DNA of 64,000 nucleotides, taken from Symsagittifera roscoffensis. Lineage: Eukaryota; Xenacoelomorpha; Acoela; Convolutidae. The stretch spans positions 25,873,254 through 25,937,253 of the forward strand of contig NC_087065.1 of assembly GCF_963678635.1 (NCBI RefSeq). Direction: 5' to 3'. Shown here piece after piece: positions 1-12,738 of the stretch (within the stretch, counting starts at the first letter, position 1; each line of letters begins with the position of its first letter). The notes under the pieces were generated by a model that searched no databases, was not told the origin of the DNA, and worked only from the letters and a program-made list of their open reading frames with translations. Position numbers and translations under genes: made by a program.

Positions 1-1520
1 AACACGAAATCACAAAAAGTCAACGTACAATTTTTTCACAAAAATCAAATGCCGCAGAATCTTTACAGATGACTATGAATCCATACCTCATGGGTGGCTC
101 ATCAATACAATCAAACAAACCATTGATGATATTCACTGGCACAGATCCTGAATATTTTGTAGAAAATTTTTTAAATGCAGTCACAGCAAATTAATTTTGA
201 ACATGAGACCTGAACCCATAAATACACCACTTCACCAAAATTGGATACATAGACGCACAGCGTTAATACAAACCACACTTGATGGCGCAGCTCAAAAATT
301 GTTTTCAGTTTTACCTATAGAAATAAAATCAGATTGGAAAAGATTCACACAACAATTTCAAAAAAGTTTGATTCCGAAAGGATCAAACAGTATCAAAGAG
401 TTTTATGCAATGAAATTCGTAGACTACCAAATGAAACGATCAAACAACTAGCAGTAAGGATCGAAACACTAGTCCAAAAAGCATATTCACTAAACACTCA
501 TGATTATAAAAACACAAAAATGACAGAAAGTCTAATGATGACTCTAACACCTCATTTACAAAAAATAACAAATAAAAAGAGAGCATCACATCCTTCCTCA
601 ATACGAGAACCAGATCCAGATTTCAGAAAACTAGTAGATAAACTAGAAAAGCAGAAATCACTATGAAACTAGAAAAAAAACAGAAAATAGTAAATTACAG
701 TACGTTAACAACATCCAAACAACTACAACCCAAAAAAATAATACACATAAATCAGATACAGATATATCCGAAAAAATCACTGAAATTCTGATTATATATG
801 AGAAAAACCCAAATTTTAAAGGTAAACCATCATTCAAAAAATGGTGTAACTATTGCCGAAGATACGGACACAGCATTGCTGAATGCAGACAAAAACAGCA
901 AGACAATCAAAACAAACCACAAAAGTACAAAGAACCAAAAAAATCATTATCAATATATGAAAAAAGATCAAAATTTACCAGACAAAAACATTCATAGTAA
1001 CAATAGCGCTGGGAAACCACTCCCAAATAGCTCAAATCATTCAAGTAATCAATCACCTTATAATTCTAACTACAGAGGTAGATCACCAGGTAAAAGAAAA
1101 TCACGAAATCCCTCACAAGATAGATATAGAAATACCCATTATCGAAATAATTATTCACGATCAGACTCAAACAGAAAGAATTACTCGTTTGATACCAGTT
1201 CTAATTCACATCCTAGGAATAGACACTATTCAAATGATAGATCAAGAAACTCATCATACAATAGACACAGAAATTATTCCAACAATAGGAACAGAAGTTA
1301 TTCAAATAATCGCAATCAACAATATAACAATCGATCACGAGATTTCTCAAACAATTGATCAAATCAACAAAGATTGAATTATAACAATTATCAAAATAGA
1401 TCACGAGAAAATTCACAACACAGGAATTCAAACTATAGCAATAGACAAAGAAATTATTTTCAGTCACCAAATAGAAATAACACACATTATCCAGATTCCC
1501 AAAACAAATAAAGAAGTAAT
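1..1520 (+). pseudogene. gag remnant of copy C
   Basis: This matches the second half of the E gag. The capsid-like Retrotrans_gag region is recognisable at about 200-660 but is split over frames near 330-450. The zinc knuckle at about 845-886 keeps its CX2CX4HX4C pattern (Cys-Asn-Tyr-Cys ... His ... Cys). A 2-nt deletion relative to E lies near 945. Downstream, a Ser/Asn/Arg-rich tail (frame of 798-1358) continues directly from the gag phase, whereas E needs a -1 shift there. The start lies outside the window. Confidence 0.85.
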
Positions 1521-1559
1521 ACACCAAAACATCAGAGACAAATAAATCAAGTACAAACA

Positions 1560-2340
1560 ACTGATTAAACAAATTCAGAACCCCCCCCCCCCCGTATTGA
1601 TAACACAGAAACTACTCAATTACAATTAAATCACATTAATTATGAATCAACAGACAGTGAAAGTGATATAGAAAACACACTTTTAGTCAACATGATAAAA
1701 ATTGAAAATGATTATGAAACTGTTACATACGAACAACCTTTTCATTCACATATTTACGAAAATAACTTGGAATTAATTTTAAATTATCACACTAGACCTA
1801 GAAGTAATAACAAACCAATAGAACATATAGTAAATGAAGTAACAACATCACAACAATCTGAAAAAGTACAAACACCATGTTCTAGTACAAATTATCACCT
1901 TTACCAAAAAATACCAAAGAATCACCAAAAGAAAAAATTTGGACAATCTCCTTTCCTTTAGAAAGTCCAAAAAGTAAAAATTTTCAACCACCAGACCTTG
2001 AAATAGATTTTTTTAATAGACTCTTGAGCAGAATCAAATCAGATCATCAATATTCCAACATGGAAAGAAATCAAAATCCTACACCCAAGACCGGTAACCC
2101 ATCACCGGTAAAAACAACAAGTAGACTAGCAACAACACAAGGCTCAACCTTACCAAATTATTGAAAAATTCAACTTTTCCTTGTTCCCACCAAAATAATG
2201 GAATAAAATGAATTTCTCAATAAACCGTTTAAGCAAATATTCTATATCACAGATATAAAACACATTATTATTGGAATTGCATTAATCACAAAAAAATTAT
2301 CCACTATTAATTTGTTAAATATTAAAATAATATAAAAGAT
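1560..2340 (+). pseudogene. Protease-region remnant of copy C
   Basis: This aligns with the E segment 23351-24309. It begins after a run of about 15 C residues (about 1578-1593) that is absent from E. At the retropepsin active site E reads Asp-Ser-Gly-Ala; here the Gly codon is TGA (about 2022-2026) and the surrounding frame is broken. The later stretch matching Leu-Ala-Thr-Ala-Gln-Gly in E is still visible near 2127-2145. It is non-functional. Confidence 0.75.
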
Positions 2341-2552
2341 AAATATACAAAAAAGCAAAACACCGCTTCAAAAATGCAAAACAAAAATGCAAAAGAATGA
2401 ACAAACAACCACCATTTTTTTCAAAATTTTACCCCATCTATAATAAAAAAAGAAAACATCTCAAACCATCTCAGGTTATATTTACGATTTTCCAATTAAA
2501 ACAAGTTCACCAGTACGACAAAATTCAAAAACAGACAACAGCTCTATATGTC

Positions 2553-5500
2553 AGACTTTGAATTTAGACCAAATCACAAAATTTTTAGAGTAACAATTTC
2601 GTCCATAAAATGCATGAAAAACTCAAAAAACCCGAAATTATTTCTCTACACGTGTATAATAATTCACCATACCAAATCACCTTACCCTTAGGACTCATAG
2701 AAAATTGTGAAATTAATGCAACAACTTCCCCCACAAAAGAAGTAGCATACAGAATAAATAATATATTACAACTACTAGACATACAACAATCAACAATCCT
2801 CGATGAAGAACTATCAATAAATAATCTAATAAGCAATGAAAAAAGGAACACAGACTATTTCACAAAAACACCTTATTTTAAACCAACATTCAAAATATCA
2901 CCTTATACAGAACAACAAGAAAAATTAACACAAAAAGATTTTGAAAAATTAGCCGATTTACTCTTAAAATATCCAACAGTTTGTGCAACATCTAAATTTG
3001 ACGTTGGAAAAATGAATTCACCATTACATTTAACCTTCAAACCTGACGCGTTTTCAAAAAACAAAGAGCAAGTAAAGTACCGATTCATTTACATGACAAA
3101 GTCAATAAATTACTCGACATTCTAGAACAATACGAAATTATATCTCCAGTAAATAAAGAAGAACAACCAAAAGAAAACAGATTTATTAACCCTGTTCTTA
3201 TTGGACACGCAATTCGTTATTGGAAACCAACAATACGAATTTAACAGATTGTTCATAGGACCAGCAGCATTCTCAGCCTTCATGAGTAAAAGTTTTCGAC
3301 CACTCATGCTTAGTAAATTGCAATCACATACTTAGACGATGTCACTTAGACAAAATCACAAAAAAAAAGATGAAATGTTCATAGTTCTAGAAAAATATCA
3401 TCAAATTATACAGAACGAAAACATGAAAGCAGCCCCAGAGAAATCACATTTTTCCTTGACACGCGTAAAATTTCTTGGAAACATCATAGAAAAAGACACT
3501 ATAACCCCACTGAAATCACAAATTGAGGCAATTCAAAAACTCCAACCACCAACAAATAAAAAGAAAATCCAAGAAATTCTTGGAATGTTAAATTTCTTAA
3601 GTAAATACGTATATAAAATGAAATTGTACTTGAAACCATTCTATAAAATTCTTAGACTACAAAATAATTTTGAATGGACAACAGAACATCAAACACAATT
3701 TGAAGAAATCAAAAAATTTCTCTGAACAAATTTCAAACACAATCCGAGATCCAGATCAACCACTTTATGCAATGTGCGAAATTTTGGCATCATTTTGGGA
3801 GCAGCATTATTACAATCCCACAATGGAACAAATAAAATGAATCTTATATCAGCAATATCTCGCCTATTTACACAAGCTGAATTCTGACTCTCTACCCTTA
3901 TGAGAAAATACACAGCTATTATGTATACTTTTATAAAATATGAATTTTATGAATTTTTGATACTTGGATTCAAATATCCAACAGTTTTATTTACAGATCA
4001 TAAACCTATCATATTTCTTTTTACACAAAAATCAAATCCAAGCCATAGGGTTTATAGATTTTAATTAATTTTAATGAAATTTCCAAACTTACACATAGTA
4101 TGGACAGCAGGAAAAAACCTTGCACTACCTGACACTCTTAGTAGAAATACACCACCTGAACTATTAACAAGAAAAACAACAGTTGAAATACCACAAAATG
4201 TAAAATTCTATCTCGCCAAAGATGAAACTTCACCACGGCTAGAATGTAAATACGCAGTAAAAACTGACATAGAACAATCACAAATTAACCATCTACAACA
4301 TTTTCCACTCTATTTAGATTGTCAAAACCACCAATTATGAAGTTGATTTATTAAGCACATCTACATTCAAGCCGATACCATATTCACATTGGATCAAAAA
4401 TAATACTCAACAAAAAGGAATTAAACAACAACCACATAAAAGGGACCCATTTATTTATTAGAAAAGGAAATACTGACTGACACAGTAAATTTATCAGGAC
4501 CGTTACCAAATGATTCAAAATACACGATAAATCAAGTTTTTGATCTTCATGACCCACTTGATACAATACCCCTATCAAAAATCGAGTTAGAAAACCCTTT
4601 TTCTACCAACAACAGAGAAAATCACACTCCATTTATTACAAAAATAACAAAACTTTGATCCCGTCATTAGACAACTCAAATCATGGCACAAATATAAAAC
4701 TAAACCAACAAAAGCTGATACCACAATCTTAGGAAACAAAACACTCTTCGATTAGATACTTCAGAAAATTTAATAACACCACCATAAATGAAAATACAGA
4801 CTTTTTAGAAAATCAGACATTAATTTTAAAGTACCATGTCTACCTTTAAGTATGATGTTGATCGCATTCAATACTTCCCACGCCTTAAATACAAAAGGAC
4901 ATTCTGGATCAGAAAAAACGTATTCTAATTTTATACAAAAATTTTATTTACCCAATGCACCAATTTGGATCAAAGTATTATGCAACAATAGTATAACAAG
5001 CGAATTAAATAAACCCTATCCAAATCAAAAACAAATCGCAGAAAAACAAGATTTTAAAGGACAAAGTCTTTATTTTAATCACAGAATATCATTTGACACG
5101 AAAGGACCAATTTCACCGTCATCAGAAGGAAACTCATGTATAATGGTAATTGTTGACGCATTTACATATTATGTAGCACTTAACCCAGTACCCCATTGTA
5201 ATGCTTATTATGCATATAGAACACTCTACGAACACTGGATAGCTAAATTTGGATTACCCGAAACTTTAGTCACAGACAATGGCACTGAATTTATTAACAA
5301 TGAAATCATCACATTATGCCACTCATATAACATTAAACATAAATCACGTACATCTCATGCACCTTGGACAAATGAATTAGTCGAAGGTATGAACTGTTCA
5401 TTACAAGAATACCTCAGATGTATCATTAATGGAAATGATACTCGATATACTGAATGGTCAGCAGAGTTAAAATTATTTCCACATCACATAATTCCCAAAT

Positions 5501-6355
5501 CAAAACAACACTAGGAATGCCATACCATATGAAATGGTATTCATCTAAAAGCACGTAAACCAATAATGTTTACAGCAAACACCCATAAAAAAGCACAAGG
5601 TTATTGTCAACCAAACAAAGAATCAATTTGTTTTAATCTACTACTACATACCCATGATGAAGACCTTTTTCATCATCCACAAATTATAAAATTAGCTTCC
5701 GGTACACACACCGAATGGATTTTAATAAAAATCACAATGAAATTTATCAAAAAATAACAAAAAAATTGCTACAAAGACAAAACATAAATACCCAAATCAA
5801 TTCACGCTTTACACCAGCAACAGATTTAAAAATAGGAATTTTTGTTTTAATTCCCAATTTTACAACACAAAAAGGAATTTCCAAAAATTACAACCACTCC
5901 GAAAAGAACCATACCAAATAATTGAGAAACCCACTGATGTCACATACAAATTGATTGACACAAAAAAGAAATTATTCAACACCGAAATAACCTATTTCTC
6001 TATTACCCGAAAGAATATACACTCCGTGAATTAACTCAATTATATTCTTTCACAGGTTTAAAAATTGTTCAAAACAATTCAGACACTAAATTGAATCACC
6101 ACACTGATGAGCAAACGAGTTCAAAACCAGATCAACAAAAATAAATCGTTCACCAGACATCCCCTGAACAAAAAACACGAACATCTCAAAAAGAAAGAAA
6201 AAACAGAAAAATTACAGAAACAAATTTACCACAAGATCAAAAAGAAAAATCTGAACATGGAGAATCATCACGACTTAGATGTCAACCACTGAAAAATTAT
6301 AAAACCTTCATTCCACAATCTAAAATATTAAAGAAAGTTGATTTTAAAAAATAAA
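2553..6355 (+). pseudogene. pol remnant (RT, RNase H, integrase) of copy C
   Basis: This is collinear with the 1349-aa pol of E but broken. The pre-RT region reads well at 2610-3125. About 190 bp of RT between the Asn-Pro-Val region and the fingers/palm is deleted near 3195-3210. The YLDD box survives near 3331-3343 but a stop follows at once. RNase H and tether pieces lie at 3339-3725 and 4074-4340, and an integrase piece at 4852-5514. There the two zinc-binding Cys of the HHCC finger are Ser (around 4990-5003), while the second catalytic Asp (VTDNGTEF, about 5271-5294) persists. The pattern is that of a long-dead gene. Confidence 0.85.
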
Positions 6356-6952
6356 TTTCATGTTCATTTTCCATCATCTTCTTTTACTTATTTTGAACAA
6401 TACACATTTTCAAAATAACATGCTGAAAAACAATCGAACAAATCTAGTTCAAAGTCATCCAATAGAAACCATCCCGAATAACCACTTTATTTATAGCGAC
6501 ACGACTTTATTAGCCGACACATATTCACCTCTAAGCCTATCTATAACTATAACTTCAAGACCTCCAGATCAAAAATAAGCAAACCGCTACAAAATGACAA
6601 CTAAAATAAATGTAACGTCAATTTTACAACTCTCCCCTATCAAGCAGTACAAAGATCAACAATATTTTCCCAACTTAGCACTCACAAACCCCCCAAGCAA
6701 TTTTATTAAATTAGCCTAAAGAACAAAAAGCACATGATCATTTAGCCTAAAGTACGAATTTTTTTGGACACCCCCGATTAATCCATAAATAAAAACAGAA
6801 CTAAGAAGATCTCCCCGACACCTCAAAATAACCCCTCAACAACCCTTGACGAAATCCAACCCACTTGTCAAAAAACCAATAAATAATCCGACCGCACTCG
6901 ATTTTAGCCCCAAAAAATTCCAAAAGATTCGACAAACCGAATCATTTCTTAA
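6356..6952 (+). promoter_or_regulatory. Conserved spacer between pol and small ORFs (copy C)
   Basis: No ORF is supported here. Patches are nearly identical to E 28443-29034 although the flanking coding sequence is much more diverged: a ~40-nt block around 6857-6895 that includes AAACCAATAAATAATCCG, a block at 6537-6590, and two copies of TTAGCCTAAAG near 6711 and 6741. The conservation suggests a cis-acting role, such as a splice acceptor, promoter or translation element; which one is unknown. Confidence 0.5.
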
Positions 6953-7192
6953 ATGCTTCTCTCAACAACAGTCACAAAATTTAAGCAAAAATTTTCAAAC
7001 TGTTTCGCAAAACTTTCAAACCTTCTTAAATTTTTCATAATATTTTTAACTGATATCATAGAAACCCTATTCATCTTTTTCATAAACTTTTGCAATCTTT
7101 TTAAAATCTTTTATTCAATCTTTGAAGTATATATACCCCTTTCCACAATTCTTGATAACCTCCTCAGGTACGATAAATTAATAATTATTTAA
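6953..7192 (+). CDS. Small membrane protein 1 (copy C)
   Basis: This 79-aa open frame is homologous to the 75-aa ORF of E at 29035-29262. A long hydrophobic stretch runs from about residue 28 to 60 (FFIIFLTDIIETLFIFFINF and onward), probably one long or two short membrane segments, with a basic N-terminus. It ends TAA directly followed by the ATG of the next ORF, as in E. It remains open in an otherwise decayed copy, though whether it is expressed is unknown. I do not recognise the family. Confidence 0.5.
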   Translation: MLLSTTVTKFKQKFSNCFAKLSNLLKFFIIFLTDIIETLFIFFINFCNLFKIFYSIFEVYIPLSTILDNLLRYDKLIII

Positions 7193-7381
7193 ATGTTTCG
7201 TAATCTATTTAGTAGAACAGATGTTTTCCTACTATTTGTAATTTTTCTCACATTTTTAACATCACTCATTCTGACAATATGTAAATGTATAAAAAAGGCA
7301 ATCATCACACTCGCATTAGCTACTATTCTCTTGTTTCTTTTCATTGAAGAATACTGGAACAAACATAAATTTTCATTATAA
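7193..7381 (+). CDS. Small membrane protein 2 (copy C)
   Basis: This 62-aa open frame is clearly homologous to E 29263-29451, with most residues identical and the same length and stop position. There are two hydrophobic helices (about residues 10-30 and 36-50) joined by a short basic loop, Lys-Cys-Ile-Lys-Lys. The ATG abuts the TAA of the previous ORF, suggesting stop-restart translation. It looks viroporin-like in shape only; no family is recognised. Confidence 0.5.
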   Translation: MFRNLFSRTDVFLLFVIFLTFLTSLILTICKCIKKAIITLALATILLFLFIEEYWNKHKFSL

Positions 7382-7512
7382 AAAAATCCACTCAAAGAAA
7401 TTTTTCAAAATAGCTAATCAACAACGTCCCAAGAAAATCCAACAACACCCACAAGTACCCAAAATCCCCAATCATCTACACGCATTTCTTTTCAAGAAAA
7501 TCCATATACTTT

Positions 7513-7549
7513 GAAATTACTCTATGAGTTAGAGGTCCATCCCAACTCA
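7513..7549 (+). repeat. Last ~37 bp of the 3' LTR of copy C
   Basis: The text GAAATTACTCTATGAGTTA followed by CCCAACTCA matches the end of the E LTR (18468-18505). The join to the upstream gene region shares the microhomology TTGAA, so the missing part was probably lost by deletion. Confidence 0.8.
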
Positions 7550-8360
7550 AAAATTTTTTCATGGGTGAGGAATGTAAGTTGACTTGTTGCCAAAACTATT
7601 TTAAAATAGGCATAAAAAATCAAATTAATTATTTTCATACCTGTATTAGTCTAGCATTTCAAGAATTTTATACGCTGCATTTAATGGATAAGCGTCCATT
7701 CCCTTAGGAAAGACCCAAAAAATCGGAAAATCTTGCCCCATAGTGGGAATATTTCAAAAGAATAAGTAATTTTGTGTTGTAGTTTTGGTTCATTTTTACA
7801 CTCGGAAAGTTTCTGGGAGTCTTATAGCTGACCATCAATGTGCAAGCTACCTAATCATAAGCTAAAAGTATGATCGTTTTTTCCCCAAGAAATTTTCAAG
7901 GTAACACGTGCAAAAATGTCAAAACCATTGAAACTTGTTGTTTGGAAACCAATGTTAACTTCTTAACTCAAACCCAAATATTACTCAAGCGCTTATTTTT
8001 CGGCACGCGATTGATTCAATTTTAACATCGGGTTTAATTAGCTATTGATGTATGTAGTTATTTGAAATGTCCTTTATGTTAACGTTAGTTTGTATTTACT
8101 TTTTCAGTTCCGTGGCTGATTCTTACTTTTATCTTCTACCGGAGGCGGCAACAACTCCATTTGTCAAACGAGAGAAAGGCAAGTTTATTTGCAAGATGAT
8201 CTGATTTAATAGGAGCGCGGGGAAAACGAACAAAAATGGTTTGCCAATTTTAGTTCGACTCTTTTCTTGTTACAAATCAATGTAGTCAAAAATATATTTT
8301 TTGCAGTACTCCCGACAATCTTTACACGAAAGATAAGAAAACTGAGTTTGCCCCATGACA
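7550..8360. other. Intergenic or intronic host DNA with one exon-like stretch
   Basis: No repeat family was identified here. A possible + strand exon lies at about 8107-8179: it follows TTTTTCAG, reads openly (SVADSYFYLLPEAATTPF), and ends AAAG before GCAAGT, a possible GC donor. I found no partner exons, so this is only a hint. The rest shows nothing recognisable. Confidence 0.25.
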
Positions 8361-9479
8361 TCCCGGGATGACCAAAAATACTATTCATACAATTTCCATA
8401 TTTGGAAAAATGTTAGTCATACACTTTCCATACAATTCCATACGTACAGAAAACTGCATGAAAGGTCTATGATTAGTATTTTTTCATATATGGAAATTGT
8501 ATGACTAGCATTTTTCCATAAACCAAGAATATTGATTTTTTACATTTTAATTTCTCAAAAATTTTTGGTTGTGTTCGTAACAGAACACAAATGACATAAA
8601 CCTTGATTACTCAAACGTAGTAACCAACGGTTTGGCCGTCTCGCATTAAAAATGCATGGGAAACAGCCTGATATGTGTTACTTCTGTCTCAGACAAATAA
8701 TATAACGAAAGTAATGAACTTTTAAATTTTGGCAATAATTTTCAAAGGTGATTAATTCTAAAATTTGAGTTTTTAAATTACCAGACATTGATCAAGGCAT
8801 ACAAAAACATGTCATACAAAAACATGTCAATCAAAACAAAGAGGAGTTTTAAGCGTTTTTTGAAAAAGTTATGAAGAGAAAAGGAAAAAAATCCAATATT
8901 AGAATATCCAGGACTACGTTATACACACAAAAAATTTAATTTTGCATGCAAATTTTTTTTCTTCAAAAAATGTTTGTTTGAATACGAAAATAAATTTGCG
9001 GTTGAAAAAAACACACAATTTTTCGAGGCAATTTCAAAAATACTTTGTCGTCGCCATCAAAAAAATACTAGTCATACAATTTCCATATATGGAAGTTGTA
9101 TGACTAGTGTTTTTTTCAGAAAACAAAAATAAAAGTCAAAGTTTTCAGTCGTAGCAGCCCAAAAAACGCTTAAATGTTTTGCCAGCAGTTGAATTGATTG
9201 TTCAAAGCTTTTTTTCACAAAAAATCTAAAAAAAAGTCTAATCATACAATTTCCATATATGGAAATTGTATGGTTAATATTTTTTTTCATACCATTTTTT
9301 CCCCTTTTTTTATGAAGAGATACCAATTTCGATACCAAAACAACTATAAAATACCTTTGAAATTCGATTAAAATCATTTTGCAAAAGTGTATGAAAGTTG
9401 TATGACTAGCATTTTTCCATAGACTAAGTGTATGAAATTGTATGATTAGCATTTTCGGTCTACGGAGGTCAACCCGGGA
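8361..9479. repeat. Foldback palindrome element bounded by CCCGGG
   Basis: The region holds several palindromes built on CATACAATTTCCATATATGG and its complement. The clearest is 9067-9108, 42 bp with one mismatch between arms; others lie near 8380-8520 and 9239-9285. The outer ends are inverted: TCCCGGGATGACC at 8361 and GGTCAACCCGGGAT at 9467. Shorter relatives occur at 54409-54568 and 56183-56352 and also end in GTCAACC(C/G)GGG. A non-autonomous foldback transposon family is likely. Confidence 0.7.
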
Positions 9480-9484
9480 TCTTG

Positions 9485-10579
9485 TTGTTCCGACTTTCGT
9501 AACGAAAGTAACGGAATATTTGTGCTCGGGGTGGGTTTTTTTCTTCAGACAAATATCGACTTTTTAACTAGCCATTTTGACGGAAATTTTTATATCACTC
9601 AAAAATTATTGTTGTCCTGAGCTTAAATTTGAATAGATATTTCACCTGTGATTTTTTTTTCGCAAAGTTATGGGGGTTTATTGATTGCCAATTTGGCCAA
9701 TTTGGGACAATTACCGCGCTGTTAACGCGTAAGCGGAGATTTAATCCGTATTAAAACTCGTTCCAAATTGGTTCAAGGAATCTTATATATCATAATTGAA
9801 TTTTTAATAGGACTTGTAATACTTTGTACTTAATATGGCATGTGGGGGTTATTTTTACAAAAAATCTAATTTTTTTAAGTTAAATTTAATTACTTTTGAA
9901 TTTTTCATGTTATTACTGCTCTATAGACTTAATAGGCAGTCGGAACATTCAAGGTTTTGCCCTGATACGAGCAGTCTTCTTTTTTAAAGAGCAAAATTGA
10001 GAGAAAAAATAATTGAAAAATTTCTCGATTTCGGTGTATAGTTGTTCAATTACAAATAATACAAGACTTCTCGTATCAGGGCGAAGCCCTGAATGTTTCG
10101 ACTGCCTTTTAAGGTTTATGGAGCAGTAATAACATTAAGAAATTCCCTGAAATAAAACAAAATGAAAAAAAAAATTTCTAAAATTTGAAATTTTTTATGA
10201 AAATCATCTCCCCACACGCCATATAAAGTACAAAAGGATAAATTCCGCTCCTTGTAACAAACCAATTGTGGCAAATAAGCTTCTTTTAACCAATTTGGAC
10301 GGATTAACTATCCGCTTACGCGTTAATAGCTCGAAATATATCGCGCGTTAATTGTACCAAATTGGCCAAAATGGCAATCTTTAAACCCCAGTAACTTTAC
10401 GAAAAATGATCACAGGTGAAATATCTTTTCAAATTTGAGCTCAGGACAACAATACCTTTCGAATGATTTAAAAAATTCCGTCAAAAATGGCTAGTTAAAA
10501 AGTCGAAATTTGTCTGAAGAAAAAAAAACCCACCCCGAGCACAAATATTCCGTTACTTTCGTATCGAATGTCGGAACAA
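9485..10579. mobile_element. Head-to-head dimer of the ~515-bp GTCGGAACA repeat
   Basis: Two copies of one repeat unit face each other: a left arm of about 500 bp starting TTGTTCCGAC and a right arm ending GTCGGAACAA, around a ~75-bp centre at about 9985-10060. The arms match over nearly their whole length, including a CGTAAGCGGAT block and CGAGCAGTCTT at the inner edge. Single units occur at 41136, 46081 and 63551, with shorter pieces elsewhere. No protein is encoded. The whole could form a ~500-bp stem. Confidence 0.8.
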
Positions 10580-12734
10580 TAAACAAGGGCTAGTGTGTCT
10601 TTTATCTGGACTAATTATTTTTCAGCTAGGGATGAATATATAGTGTTTGTTTTACATCACATAGCAAAAAGTGTGTTGATATGTTCTAAGCTTTCCAAAC
10701 AACTTTACATTAAATATGACACAATTTTTCAAATATTTCATGCTTCAATTTACAAACTGTATAATCTAAATTCATTGCAGTTTACTCATTTGAATTAATA
10801 CAATGTTATCGAGGAAACGTTTTATGCTGTTCATATGGTGTTAGGTCATTTGTCTAAAAAACTAATTCGGGAAAAACGCGCTTCAAACATTAGCAATTCG
10901 TTAACCGTAACAAGCAATAATTCGTAATAGGAGACAATTTTTATCTGACGGCAATTTGTAATTGACCAAAACTCGTGGAAAAGGACTATACGTAAAAACG
11001 CATTTGGAAGTAGCGACCGCTTTTGTCCACTTTGCTGCGCTGTGCTTAAATTTGGCACGAGTGGAACTATGTTTGTCAACCAACTTACAGTGCGGAAATA
11101 ATGCCAGTCACAAATCATACCGGATGTAAATTAAAGCTTTATAAAGTAATGAATAAAACATCAATAATTTATAAATTATGCTTCGCAATAGGGACAACAT
11201 ATTAAAAATAGGGATCTTGTTAACTCTTTCCTCCCTTTTGGACCTTGTTAACTATTCCCCCCCCCCCCTAAGCATGTATTATTTTTGACAATCATTTCTG
11301 CATAAAATATGCATTTCGAAAAGATCAACAATTAGGTGGGTTTTCATATTCGCGCGTTCGTGTTTTTATTACTCACTGTTTATATAATACCCACGTAAAA
11401 AATTTTAAATATGTTAATAATTGTTGCGAACAAATTTGTCATGAGGAACAAACAACTACTGAAAGTGCGCAAAAATGTTCAAAAAATTAGTCAACTTTGA
11501 AAAAACTTTCAAGCAAACTTAATCTCGTTTGCTCGATTAATGTTTCTTACTTTAACAAAAAAGCATTATAAACTACTGGACAAAACATCAATAAATTATA
11601 AACTATGTTTCGAAATAGGCACAACATATCCAAAATAGTTGTTGAGAACAAAATTTGTCATGAGGAACAAAAGCAATGAAAGTGCGCATAAAAGTGCACA
11701 TAAAAACTTTCAAAAAATTAGTCAACTTTTAAAAAACATTTAGGATAAACTTAATCTTATTTCCTCGAATAATGTTTCTTACTTTAACAAAAAAGGCAAA
11801 ACTGAGTTTAAAAAAACTTTTAAAGTATTCCATATTTTTAAACAAAATTATATGTTTATTTTTATTGCTTTAAATTGCCTCTAAAATTACCAAAATTTTG
11901 TTTGTTTTGTTGGTGTTTTTTTTTAATATGAAAGAACAGAAAAAGTGCTGCGATTTTTTTTAACGATTGATCATTATGCTTTCAAGCTCATGAACAAAAA
12001 AACTTCACTACAGTTCTAAAAAAAATCGTTAAGGGTTTATAGCATTAGAAAGTTTCACTTAAGTTAGAAAAAAAATTTAAGAAAAACTATAATTGCTATC
12101 ACTTTGATTTATTCATCCTTTTATAAAACCATCCTTATTCGTCCTACTTTCTGGGTTCTTGATCGAGAAAAAAATTTAAGTTTTAGCTTAGTTTTTGTTA
12201 TCACTGTTCAATATTATAGCCCCATTCCTATACAGATCCAAATTGAGAGATAAAAAGCTAATTTTTATTGTTCGGACATTTGGAAAACTTTGTATTTAGA
12301 TGTGTCTATGTTTTTTATGATTTTTTTCTTTGCAATGCAAAATCAGGTACAACAAACAATTATGGGACTGGGAAAGGGTCGAGTGATAGATCATATGTAA
12401 ACCGTTTCAGTCGTGATTTGAACTAATTTAAAAAGTTAAACATTGACACAATATTGAAAAAAAACATGTTCGAAACTTTATTTTTTTTAGTGAACATTCG
12501 AGCGAATAATGCGAACTAGCGGGCTTACAATAGCATATTTTTGCTTAATATGGTCCTTGAAAACTTAGTTTTACCCAAATAGCGCCAATTCTGTCACCAT
12601 TTATAAATTACAAACTTTTTAACTAAAACGGTCGATACATTTTTAAGTTCCAGTTTTTCGGTCAAATTCTTTTATCGCACTACGCAGAAAAAAACGAAGC
12701 TGACACTTAATACGTAAACTCCGTGCTTTGCTCT
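10580..12734. other. Non-coding host DNA with a local tandem duplication
   Basis: No gene is supported. Sequence at about 11137-11560 is partly repeated at 11565-11800; both contain AACATCAATAA, then TTGTCATGAGGAACAAA, then CTTACTTTAACAAAAAAG. A C-run lies near 11265. The segment 12330-12500 resembles, inverted, sequence near 55440-55540 (TCAGTCGTGATT), so it is probably another dispersed repeat. Confidence 0.5.
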
Positions 12735-12738
12735 GAAA

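Larger units (their letters stand above)
1..7549 (+). mobile_element. Copy C: decayed Ty3/gypsy ERV-like element, 5' end outside window
   Basis: This older copy runs parallel to copy E (18096-36990). The window starts inside its gag, and pol, the conserved spacer and two small membrane ORFs follow in the same order as in E. Around 7510 the sequence jumps from the region after the small ORFs straight into the last ~37 bp of the LTR and ends CCCAACTCA at 7549, so ORF4, env, ORF X and most of the 3' LTR are deleted. Gag and pol carry many stops, frameshifts and deletions. The homology to E is seen directly; that it was once full length is inferred. Confidence 0.9.
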
